The notes under the pieces: model-generated | Database searches by the model: none | What the model saw: the letters and a program-made list of their open reading frames with translations, nothing else | Told to the model about the DNA's origin: nothing | In this document: one piece after another, positions 1-5,701 of the stretch | How the letters are laid out: each line of letters begins with the position of its first letter | Numbering within the stretch: the stretch's first letter is position 1 | Translations under genes and position numbers: made by a program | Source: Prolixibacteraceae bacterium | GTDB taxonomy: Bacteria > Bacteroidota > Bacteroidia > Bacteroidales > Prolixibacteraceae | NCBI GenBank assembly: GCA_003450125.1 | Contig: DMFR01000151.1 | Coordinates: forward strand, 6,955 to 17,379 | Direction of reading: 5' to 3' | DNA: 10,425 nucleotides

Positions 1-578
1 TTTACTTTCTTCTGTACCCATGCTGCTCCGAAAAACATTCCAACAGCTGCCAAGACAAGGAAGAAGGTAAACAGTTCGGGCGATATGCCAAAGGCTGAAT
101 TAATCATTTTAGCTCCCTGCGATCCGCTATAGTACATGCTTTCGAATAAAGGAAAAGATTCGGAGAACAGAAATACGCCGATGAACATTCCTCCAAAGAA
201 AACAAGTCCGTCAATTCGGCCCACTGCTGCAGCACATAAGCTGGTACCTGGGCAGAAGCCACCCATGGCGAACCCAACTCCCATGATAATTCCACCTACA
301 ATGGCAGAAGTCAGGAAGGTTGGCTGAATATAAAGTAAGGAGAAATCAACAAGTCCAAAATAGCTGAGGTAAAGCAAACCTACGGAAGCCACGATAGCGG
401 CAGTGAAGAATACTTTCACAACCACGAAGTCGTAGCCAAAAAAGGTGCCTATAATCTTGCGCGATGATGAAAACCCAGAGGATTCTAATGCAAAGCCAAA
501 TCCCATGCCCAGTAGTACGGCAAATATATTGTCCCAGGCCTGTGAGACTATTCCTGATGAAATGATTGGTGCGATCAT
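1..578 (-). CDS. YeeE/YedE family sulfur-transport half protein, partial (3' end beyond window)
   Basis: Reading leftwards from an ATG at 576-578, the frame stays open for 192 codons to the window edge, so the C-terminus is missing. The product starts MIAPIISSGIVSQAW and is a hydrophobic multi-helix protein. Around residues 106-124 it carries GGFCPGTSLCAAAVGRIDG, with Cys109 and Cys115; this is the conserved cysteine-containing motif of the YeeE/YedE (DUF395, sulfur transport) family. Studied members take up thiosulfate, with conserved cysteines lining the path. This protein has the motif type of one half and the gene just upstream supplies the other, as in split two-gene members (PmpA/PmpB type). 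It begins 19 bp after that gene's stop, so the two are surely cotranscribed and probably form a heteromeric transporter. The ribosome binding site is weak (an A-rich AGAAAT stretch), as is usual in Bacteroidota. The family call is firm. The substrate is inferred from family and context. Confidence 0.88.
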   Translation of the reverse strand, partial: MIAPIISSGIVSQAWDNIFAVLLGMGFGFALESSGFSSSRKIIGTFFGYDFVVVKVFFTAAIVASVGLLYLSYFGLVDFSLLYIQPTFLTSAIVGGIIMGVGFAMGGFCPGTSLCAAAVGRIDGLVFFGGMFIGVFLFSESFPLFESMYYSGSQGAKMINSAFGISPELFTFFLVLAAVGMFFGAAWVQKKV

Positions 579-597
579 AATTTCTAGCTTTAAATAT

Positions 598-1125
598 TTA
601 AATCCAATTTTTACGGAATACCCATGCAGCAATGAAAGCTGTTCCGAAAATTGCCACCATGGTGATATATCCGCCAAATGATAAAACGGCCATCCCGCTT
701 AAGGCAGCCCCACTGGTGCAACCACGTGCAAGCTGGGTTCCAAACCCAAAGATAAGTCCACCTGATAAGGCAAACACCAATCTACGGCGGGAGGTGATCT
801 TGGGCGAATGCTCTACTTTTAGCTTCAATCGGTTAAAGATTATTCCTGAAATGAAAGCCCCTGCCAAAACACCCAGAACTTCATATACCAACCAGTTATT
901 CATTGGTTTTTTATCCCCACCGGCAAACTGGCTGTAGTAAGCTGAATGTTCGACATGTTGGGGTGCAACTGCATTAACCGTTGCGGCAACCGTATTTTTT
1001 ACCGCACCACTGGCACCAAGTCCACGGCCGGAAATGTAAAACGAAAGCAAAAGAACAGTTCCCAATATCACTCCCCCCAGGTAGGGGTTGAGGTAGAACG
1101 ATCCATCGTTTTTTATCTTTTTCAT
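598..1125 (-). CDS. YeeE/YedE family sulfur-transport half protein
   Basis: This 175-residue membrane protein has an N-terminal helix (about 16-34), a polar periplasmic or loop segment (about 55-75), and three further hydrophobic stretches (about 78-97, 117-131 and 142-170). The family motif lies at residues 133-144 (ARGCTSGAALSG, Cys136), preceded by GFGTQL; this is the GCTSG-type half of the YeeE/YedE family. The partner downstream has the GGFCPGTS-type motif, so the two together rebuild the cysteine set of a full-length YeeE. Studied full-length relatives import thiosulfate through the inner membrane. The gene follows the NrfD-like subunit by 61 bp, with no clear promoter in the gap, so it is probably the fourth gene of the sulfur oxidoreductase operon. 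Its job may be to supply or remove a sulfur compound used by that enzyme, which is inference. It starts at the ATG at 1123-1125. Confidence 0.88.
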   Translation of the reverse strand: MKKIKNDGSFYLNPYLGGVILGTVLLLSFYISGRGLGASGAVKNTVAATVNAVAPQHVEHSAYYSQFAGGDKKPMNNWLVYEVLGVLAGAFISGIIFNRLKLKVEHSPKITSRRRLVFALSGGLIFGFGTQLARGCTSGAALSGMAVLSFGGYITMVAIFGTAFIAAWVFRKNWI

Positions 1126-1186
1126 TTGAATTTGTGTTTTTCAGTTTAAATCAACTTACTAGTCTGGTTTCAGATATTTTGAATCA

Positions 1187-2128
1187 TCAATACAGATATC
1201 TTGTAATCTGTCCGGCCTCTACCATCAGGAACCTGAAAATCAGACCTCCCAAAAGAATAAGTACAGCAGGAACTATTATGGGTACTTTGAACCCTCTCAG
1301 TTCAAGGGTTTCCAATACGGCAGGGAAAATAAGTCCGAGTATCACTACAAAAGCAAAGAATGGAGCGGTAAATCTTCCGCCAAGGAACAAATTTGCTGCA
1401 TTAATTTGTGCTTCTGATCCAGCCAGAAAGCCCATCAGTAAATGGATAATGAAGAACAATTCAACGATAATGAGCAGAATATCAATCCGGCCAATGATCT
1501 TTCGTTCCTTGTGGTCTTTACTCATTAGCATGATCACAGCCGCCCCGGTTGACATTCCGGAGACCAGAAACAATGGCCCCAAAATCGAGGTATTCCACAA
1601 TGGACGTGCATTAAAGGCAGACAAGAGTATACCGGTATAAATCCCCAATATGACCGATAGAATAGCAAGCGGCCATGCCAGCAGAATACGGTTGGCAATG
1701 ATCCATTTTTCAAAAGTCTTCAGAATATCATATTTCCAGTCCCATCTTGGAAAAAGTTCACGTACATAACTGGCAGCCCAAAGAATTGATAGGGGAGTAA
1801 TGGCCATCAATACCCATGCGCCCCAGCTCATGGGCGATTGATACCTGACAGTTGTATAAAGTTGCCAGAAATAAAGTTTGTGTTTCAAATCCAGAAATAG
1901 CATAAAGAGTCCTATTACCAAGGCAAAGGGAACGATCATCGGTGCTTTCCTTACAGTGGCTTCCATTTTGTGCTGCTTGCCCATAATGGTAAAGAAAGAG
2001 GCAAAAAAGAGGATGCCTGCCGCTAAACCACCCAGGAAAAGGTATCCGGGGATCTGCCAGTGCCAGATATTCAGGTAGGGGTCTATATTTGGAATATTGC
2101 GTCCACTTGCGAATAATTCTTCTTTCAT
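1187..2128 (-). CDS. NrfD/PsrC-type quinone-interacting membrane subunit
   Basis: This 313-residue integral membrane protein has eight predicted helices (roughly 27-49, 63-80, 101-121, 146-169, 181-202, 216-236, 254-273 and 282-302), the usual number and length for the NrfD/PsrC family. Family-like features are the N-terminal WHWQIPGYLFLGGLAAG, the SPMSWGAW segment (98-105) near the quinone site of PsrC-type proteins, PLWNTSILGPLFLVSGMSTGAA (176-197), and an acidic residue in helix 6 (Glu223). The subunit anchors the molybdenum and iron-sulfur subunits to the periplasmic face of the membrane and exchanges electrons with menaquinone; it carries no haem. It starts 18 bp after the iron-sulfur gene stops, so A, B and C subunits are translated from one transcript. 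The family is clear. Membership of the Psr, Phs, Ttr or Soe subgroup cannot be settled by eye. Confidence 0.93.
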   Translation of the reverse strand: MKEELFASGRNIPNIDPYLNIWHWQIPGYLFLGGLAAGILFFASFFTIMGKQHKMEATVRKAPMIVPFALVIGLFMLFLDLKHKLYFWQLYTTVRYQSPMSWGAWVLMAITPLSILWAASYVRELFPRWDWKYDILKTFEKWIIANRILLAWPLAILSVILGIYTGILLSAFNARPLWNTSILGPLFLVSGMSTGAAVIMLMSKDHKERKIIGRIDILLIIVELFFIIHLLMGFLAGSEAQINAANLFLGGRFTAPFFAFVVILGLIFPAVLETLELRGFKVPIIVPAVLILLGGLIFRFLMVEAGQITRYLY

Positions 2129-2146
2129 AATATTTTATTTCGCGGT

Positions 2147-2680
2147 TTAAATGAGGTAAAATATCTGTGGTTTGGTACCTGCTTCAGGGGCCAGAGACTT
2201 GAACTTCCTGTTCTTCAATACATTTACAATCTTCGAATTCGGATCGTCCAGATCACCAAACGACATACATTTGGTTGGACAGACGCTTACACATGCAGGA
2301 TTCTTTCCTTCACGTACACGATGAATACAAAATGTACACTTGTCGACATATCCGTCAGGATGAGAATAGCGGGCATCATAAGGACAGGCCTGGATACAGG
2401 CTCCGCAGCCAATACACTTGTCATGTTCTACCAATACGATTCCACCATCCTCGAAATGACTGGCTCCTGTCGGGCAGCAACGGACGCAGGGTGAATTGGC
2501 GCAATGATTGCATCGTTCTGAGCGAAGTTCAATGCTCACATTCGGATAAGTTCCGTCAACAACTTCTACCACCCAATCGCGGCAAAAACCTAAGGGTACA
2601 TTGTTCTCGGTCTGGCAGGCTACCACACAATCGCTGCATCCAACACATTTGCGGGTATCAATAGCCATTGCATATCTCAT
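2147..2680 (-). CDS. Four-cluster 4Fe-4S electron-transfer subunit (PsrB/PhsB/NrfC type)
   Basis: This 177-residue ferredoxin-like protein has four complete cysteine sets: Cys12/15/18/22, Cys57/60/65/69, Cys89/92/95/99 and Cys115/118/130/134. That is the usual arrangement in the B subunit of CISM (complex iron-sulfur molybdoenzyme) oxidoreductases. Cys68, next to Cys69, is an extra cysteine. The protein would wire electrons between the molybdenum subunit and the NrfD-like membrane subunit. There is no signal peptide, so it probably rides to the periplasm with the Tat-exported A subunit, as related B subunits do. Its start overlaps the stop of the A-subunit gene in an ATGA arrangement (2677-2680). 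A strong AGGAGG ribosome site (2688-2693 on the opposite strand) lies 7 bases upstream, inside the A gene, which fixes this start and implies translational coupling. Family certainty is high. Confidence 0.95.
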   Translation of the reverse strand: MRYAMAIDTRKCVGCSDCVVACQTENNVPLGFCRDWVVEVVDGTYPNVSIELRSERCNHCANSPCVRCCPTGASHFEDGGIVLVEHDKCIGCGACIQACPYDARYSHPDGYVDKCTFCIHRVREGKNPACVSVCPTKCMSFGDLDDPNSKIVNVLKNRKFKSLAPEAGTKPQIFYLI

Positions 2681-4920
2681 AGTTTAGCCTCCTTTTTAGG
2701 TTCGTCTTTAATGAAAGTGACGAAGTTCCCACGCATTCCGGTTCCTCCCATGATCGGATCAATCATCACATTGGATATTAGTTCAGTATCGTTTACACCT
2801 CGTCCAAAGGCATAAGTCAATGGTTTATATTTGTGTCCAAATCCATGAACGATATAGACCGAATCCCAACGGATGCGCTCTGTAACACGCACTTTAACAG
2901 AGAAATTGGAAACTACGCCTTGTTGATTCTTCAGCCATACATGCTGGTCTTTTTTCAGTCCCCACAATTCCGCAACCTGTGGATTTACCCACACTGCATT
3001 CTCAGGCATCAGTGCTACAAGGTTCCTATTGTTGGCCGTTCTGCTGAAGGTATGCATGGGTGCACGTCCGTAGATCAGTCTGTAAAAGCCGTCTTCAGGC
3101 TGAGCATGAGGTGTATAAACGGGCATGGAATCGAAACCTGCCTTCTGGAGTTCCATAGAATTGAATTGTATTTTTCCTGAAGCAGTCTTGAACTGATGAT
3201 CTGCTCCGGGTTCTATATAGGCTGGGGTTTTACGTGCATACCTTTTTACGCCGATACGCTCCATTTCATCGAGTGTTAAACCCAATTGTTTCAGCTGCCA
3301 GTCAATGACTTCTTTGAAATCCGTATAGTTAAAATAAGCTCCAAGGCCTAAACGTTCGCCGATTTGTTTGGCAATCCACCATGCCGGTTTTGTTTCATAC
3401 AGGGGTTCAACAGCTGGCATGCGCAAAACCAGGGTAGGTTCCCGATGAGCCGTAGCCCTTAAGTCATCATACCGTTCCAGGTAAGTACATTCAGGCAACA
3501 CTACATCTGCAAAACCGGTAATTTCCATAGGCATGGTATCCACCACAACCAGTAAATCGAGCGATTGCATGGCCTTCATCAATTGCTCTTTCAGGGGCAC
3601 TGAAACCACCAGGTTGGTACCCGATACTATCCATCCCTTGATTTGGTGTTCATTTCCTTCTCCCGGAATGGAAGCCTCTATAATTGTGTTGGTAATTGAT
3701 TCTTTTGCCAAAGGATATCTTCCGTTGAGCGTATCCTGCCATGACCACTGTGGTTTTGGGTATTCCGGATGGGGAAAGTCGGGCACTTTAATGCCTTCTT
3801 TGAAGAAAATTCCTCCCCTGTTTCCCCAGGAGCCTAACAACCCGTTCAGAATGGCGATGGCTCTTGAGCGTTGAACATCGTCACCATACCAGCTTGTATG
3901 ACGTCCGGGATGAATCAGGGTTGCAGGCGCTGCATTGGCCATTTCACGGGCTGTATGACGTATCAGTTCAGGTTTTAGGGTAGTAATCCCATAGGCCCAT
4001 TCAGGAGTGAAATTCCGTACATGTTCTTTCAGCTCGTTGAAGCCTTCTCCATATTTGGCTACATAGTCTTTATTGTAGAGGTCATCATAAATGAGCACAT
4101 GAATCCAAGATAGTAAAAGGGCTATGTCTGTGGATGGTTTAATCGGTAACCAATACTTCGATTTGCTGGCGGCTGTTGATAATCTGGGATCGACTGTAAT
4201 GATGGTTGCTCCGTTATCGATGGCTTCCGACATTTCCTGTACCTGTCCATTGTGCATATTCTCTCCGATGTGTGATCCGATCAGTACCAGGCACCGGGTA
4301 TCGCGTATGTCTGTTACTTCAGGACTGCTTACCGATTCGCCGAAAGTGAGATCAAAGCCCGTATCCCTTGGGCCGCGGCATTGTGCAAATGAAGGCGCAG
4401 TAACATTGTTGGACCCAAAGGCATTGAGTAGTTGGGTAAAATACTTGCCTGAACTTCCATGATTGAAGAGAGCCATGCTTTCCGGCCCATGCTTTTCAGC
4501 AATTTCCTTCATCTTCTTGGCGATAAAGTCGAGTGCTTCCTCCCAACTGGCTTCACGATAGGTTTGTTCACCATTTATAGTTACACGCATCAAGGGTGTT
4601 TTCAGCCTGTCTGGATCTGAATACATGCCGACACCACCAGTGCCACGAGGACAAAGACGACCGTTGCATTGAGGATCATTATCATTACCAATAATTTTCT
4701 GAATGTTCCCTTCTTCGGAAACATAGGCCCATCCGGCACATTTCCAGAAACATACTTCACAATAGGTAGAAACCTTCTTCCAAACAGGGGTTGATTTCAA
4801 ACCACCTGAAAGTTTTTGGGAAGGAGCAGCACCCACAGCCCATTTGACGGAACCTCCGATAACAGCAGCAGCACCTAAGCCCAATGAACTGATTTTTATA
4901 AAATTCCTCCTCGTATGCAT
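2677..4920 (-). CDS. Tat-exported molybdopterin oxidoreductase, PsrA/PhsA-like catalytic subunit
   Basis: This 747-residue catalytic subunit of a CISM oxidoreductase probably acts on a sulfur compound (polysulfide, thiosulfate or tetrathionate type) at the periplasmic face. The start at 4918-4920 gives a twin-arginine signal (TRRNFIKI at 3-10, then a hydrophobic stretch and an alanine-rich end near residue 31). The frame extends to 5019, but that start falls in the promoter, so the shorter form is right. An N-terminal 4Fe-4S motif has Cys54, Cys57, Cys61 and Cys90 (CEVCFWKC ... CPRG). Cys181, in SFAQCRGPRDTGF, is the likely Mo ligand; a cysteine here fits Psr/Phs/Ttr/Arr enzymes rather than the serine or aspartate types. 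A C-terminal molybdopterin-dinucleotide-binding domain ends with DPIMGGTGMRGNFV. It is first in the operon, followed by the iron-sulfur and NrfD subunits and the YeeE pair. The sulfur substrate is inferred from these neighbours; other oxyanions are not excluded. Confidence 0.92.
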   Translation of the reverse strand: MHTRRNFIKISSLGLGAAAVIGGSVKWAVGAAPSQKLSGGLKSTPVWKKVSTYCEVCFWKCAGWAYVSEEGNIQKIIGNDNDPQCNGRLCPRGTGGVGMYSDPDRLKTPLMRVTINGEQTYREASWEEALDFIAKKMKEIAEKHGPESMALFNHGSSGKYFTQLLNAFGSNNVTAPSFAQCRGPRDTGFDLTFGESVSSPEVTDIRDTRCLVLIGSHIGENMHNGQVQEMSEAIDNGATIITVDPRLSTAASKSKYWLPIKPSTDIALLLSWIHVLIYDDLYNKDYVAKYGEGFNELKEHVRNFTPEWAYGITTLKPELIRHTAREMANAAPATLIHPGRHTSWYGDDVQRSRAIAILNGLLGSWGNRGGIFFKEGIKVPDFPHPEYPKPQWSWQDTLNGRYPLAKESITNTIIEASIPGEGNEHQIKGWIVSGTNLVVSVPLKEQLMKAMQSLDLLVVVDTMPMEITGFADVVLPECTYLERYDDLRATAHREPTLVLRMPAVEPLYETKPAWWIAKQIGERLGLGAYFNYTDFKEVIDWQLKQLGLTLDEMERIGVKRYARKTPAYIEPGADHQFKTASGKIQFNSMELQKAGFDSMPVYTPHAQPEDGFYRLIYGRAPMHTFSRTANNRNLVALMPENAVWVNPQVAELWGLKKDQHVWLKNQQGVVSNFSVKVRVTERIRWDSVYIVHGFGHKYKPLTYAFGRGVNDTELISNVMIDPIMGGTGMRGNFVTFIKDEPKKEAKL
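2688..2693 (-). promoter_or_regulatory. Strong ribosome binding site for the iron-sulfur subunit
   Basis: Read on the minus strand this is AGGAGG, 7 bases before the ATG at 2678-2680 and inside the last codons of the molybdopterin subunit gene. It is the only perfect Shine-Dalgarno sequence I see in the window. Together with the ATGA stop/start overlap it points to tightly coupled expression of the A and B subunits. Confidence 0.8.
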
Positions 4921-4989
4921 TCTGTTGATATTTAGAGTTTCATATGATGTTTTGGCCAGATGTTGTTGTTCTATTTGCTGAGCCATAAG

Positions 4990-5020
4990 CAAAAGTACAG
5001 GAATCGGTGAGCTTAACAAA
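4990..5020 (-). promoter_or_regulatory. Bacteroidota-type promoter of the molybdoenzyme-YeeE operon
   Basis: On the minus strand TTTG (5017-5020) is followed after 19 bases by TACTTTTG (4990-4997). This matches the Bacteroidota primary-sigma consensus TTTG-N19-TAnnTTTG exactly. Transcription should start about 4983, leaving an untranslated leader of about 60 bases before the ATG at 4918-4920. The site overlaps the longer possible reading frame and argues against its use. Confidence 0.75.
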
Positions 5021-5110
5021 GAAGATTTCCTCTAAATATGTAGATAGTTGCAGATGTTGTAGTAAGTGTCATTAAATCAAATGGATAGGTGATATTGAAT
5101 GTTGTCATGA

Positions 5111-5136
5111 TAATTTATGATTTAGATCATAAATTA
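5111..5136. promoter_or_regulatory. Perfect 11-bp inverted repeat, FNR/CRP-like operator
   Basis: The left arm TAATTTATGAT (5111-5121) and right arm ATCATAAATTA (5126-5136) are perfect reverse complements around the 4-base spacer TTAG. The core ATGAT-N4-ATCAT differs from the FNR consensus TTGAT-N4-ATCAA only at the outer base of each half. Its centre lies about 85-90 bases upstream of the predicted Rieske start site and about 140 upstream of the start site for the molybdoenzyme operon. That would allow upstream activation by a dimeric CRP/FNR-family protein. The repeat is certain; the regulator is inferred and is not encoded here. Confidence 0.7.
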
Positions 5137-5148
5137 AACTGATCTAAA
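5121..5148. repeat. Second, overlapping 9-bp inverted repeat
   Basis: TTTAGATCA (5121-5129) and TGATCTAAA (5140-5148) are perfect reverse complements separated by 10 bases. The left arm overlaps the spacer and right arm of the FNR-like palindrome, so the two structures, or two bound proteins, would exclude each other. It may be a second operator; the function is unknown. Confidence 0.5.
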
Positions 5149-5175
5149 GCATGTCCTGATATAAATCTGACTCTC

Positions 5176-5204
5176 TTAGTGCAGTTATAAATGTAGTAGA
5201 TTTG
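5176..5204 (+). promoter_or_regulatory. Bacteroidota-type promoter of the Rieske-cytochrome operon
   Basis: TAGATTTG (5197-5204) matches the -7 consensus TAnnTTTG. A weak -33 element, TTAG (5176-5179), lies 17 bases upstream. Transcription should start near 5211, leaving a short leader before the ATG at 5226. The poor -33 box fits dependence on an activator bound at the upstream palindrome, which is inference. Confidence 0.6.
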
Positions 5205-5225
5205 ACTCGCCGAATGGTATTCATT

Positions 5226-5663
5226 ATGGGACAACAAAAAAAGATATCGCGCAACTTATTTCTTCGGATGCTTACAGGCTTGATTATCGGTCTGATAGCA
5301 TGGATCGGATATAAACTGAGCAACTATCAGCTTGAAAGGGAGAACAATCTGGAGTTCAGGCATGGTCAGGATATACCGATGGGAATCAGCTACTTTGAAA
5401 AATATTATCTCTACCGTACTGATCATTCGGTGCGGGCCTTTTTAACCAAATGTACCCATGCCGGCTGTCAGATTGGAATTGGCTCTGGAACCATGCTGCA
5501 ATGTAATTGTCATGGTTCTCAATTTGAAGCCCAAACAGGGAAACCCTTGAAGGGGCCAGCCTTAAAACCCTTGCAGGAAATTGAATGTAGGTTGGATAAT
5601 TCTAAAGGTCAATATGTAGTGAGATTACATCCTATAAACCCTGAAAGGGTTAAATATGAATAA
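5226..5663 (+). CDS. Membrane-anchored Rieske 2Fe-2S protein
   Basis: This 145-residue protein has a basic N-terminus, one membrane helix (about residues 14-30) and a small Rieske domain. The cluster motifs are CTHAGC (Cys76, His78, Cys81) and CNCHGSQF (Cys93, Cys95, His96). Cys76, His78, Cys93 and His96 hold the 2Fe-2S cluster, and Cys81 and Cys95 form the structural disulfide. The following GKPLKGPALKPL resembles the b6f-type Rieske proteins. The uncleaved anchor would hold the domain at the outer face of the inner membrane, passing electrons from quinol to cytochrome c. The frame extends up to a TTG at 5202, but that lies within the predicted -7 box. The ATG at 5226 is therefore preferred; an ATG at 5214 is possible. 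The next gene encodes cytochrome b, as in bc1/b6f operons. Confidence 0.92.
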   Translation: MGQQKKISRNLFLRMLTGLIIGLIAWIGYKLSNYQLERENNLEFRHGQDIPMGISYFEKYYLYRTDHSVRAFLTKCTHAGCQIGIGSGTMLQCNCHGSQFEAQTGKPLKGPALKPLQEIECRLDNSKGQYVVRLHPINPERVKYE

Positions 5664-5682
5664 CCATGGGTGAAACCCATGG
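5664..5682. repeat. REP-like hairpin between the Rieske and cytochrome b/c genes
   Basis: CCATGGGT (5664-5671) and ACCCATGG (5675-5682) form a perfect 8-bp stem with a GAA loop, starting directly after the Rieske stop codon. The compact palindrome resembles REP-type repeats. In the transcript it would fold between the two cistrons, where it could modulate mRNA stability or partial read-through. No T-run follows, so it is not a standard terminator. Confidence 0.65.
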
Positions 5683-5701
5683 GGAATGAAACAGAATACG
5701 T

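Larger units (their letters stand above)
4921..5225. promoter_or_regulatory. Divergent intergenic control region
   Basis: This stretch of about 305 bases separates the minus-strand molybdoenzyme operon from the plus-strand Rieske/cytochrome operon. It contains a promoter for each direction and, closer to the Rieske side, a perfect inverted repeat (5111-5136) overlapped by a second one (5121-5148). I see no RNA gene or credible additional coding frame. The arrangement suggests that one regulator can act on both operons. Confidence 0.75.

Noticed and set aside
2275..2664. Plus-strand open frame opposite the iron-sulfur subunit
   Set aside because: It is a mirror of the cysteine-rich gene on the other strand, with no family features and no promoter.
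4921..5019. N-terminal extension of the molybdoenzyme to 5019 (33 extra residues)
   Set aside because: It would bury the Tat signal inside the protein, and its start overlaps the -33 element of a perfect-match promoter.
5202..5225. TTG start of the Rieske gene at 5202
   Set aside because: The TTG is part of the predicted -7 box TAGATTTG, so it would not be transcribed; ATG 5226 gives a normal anchor.
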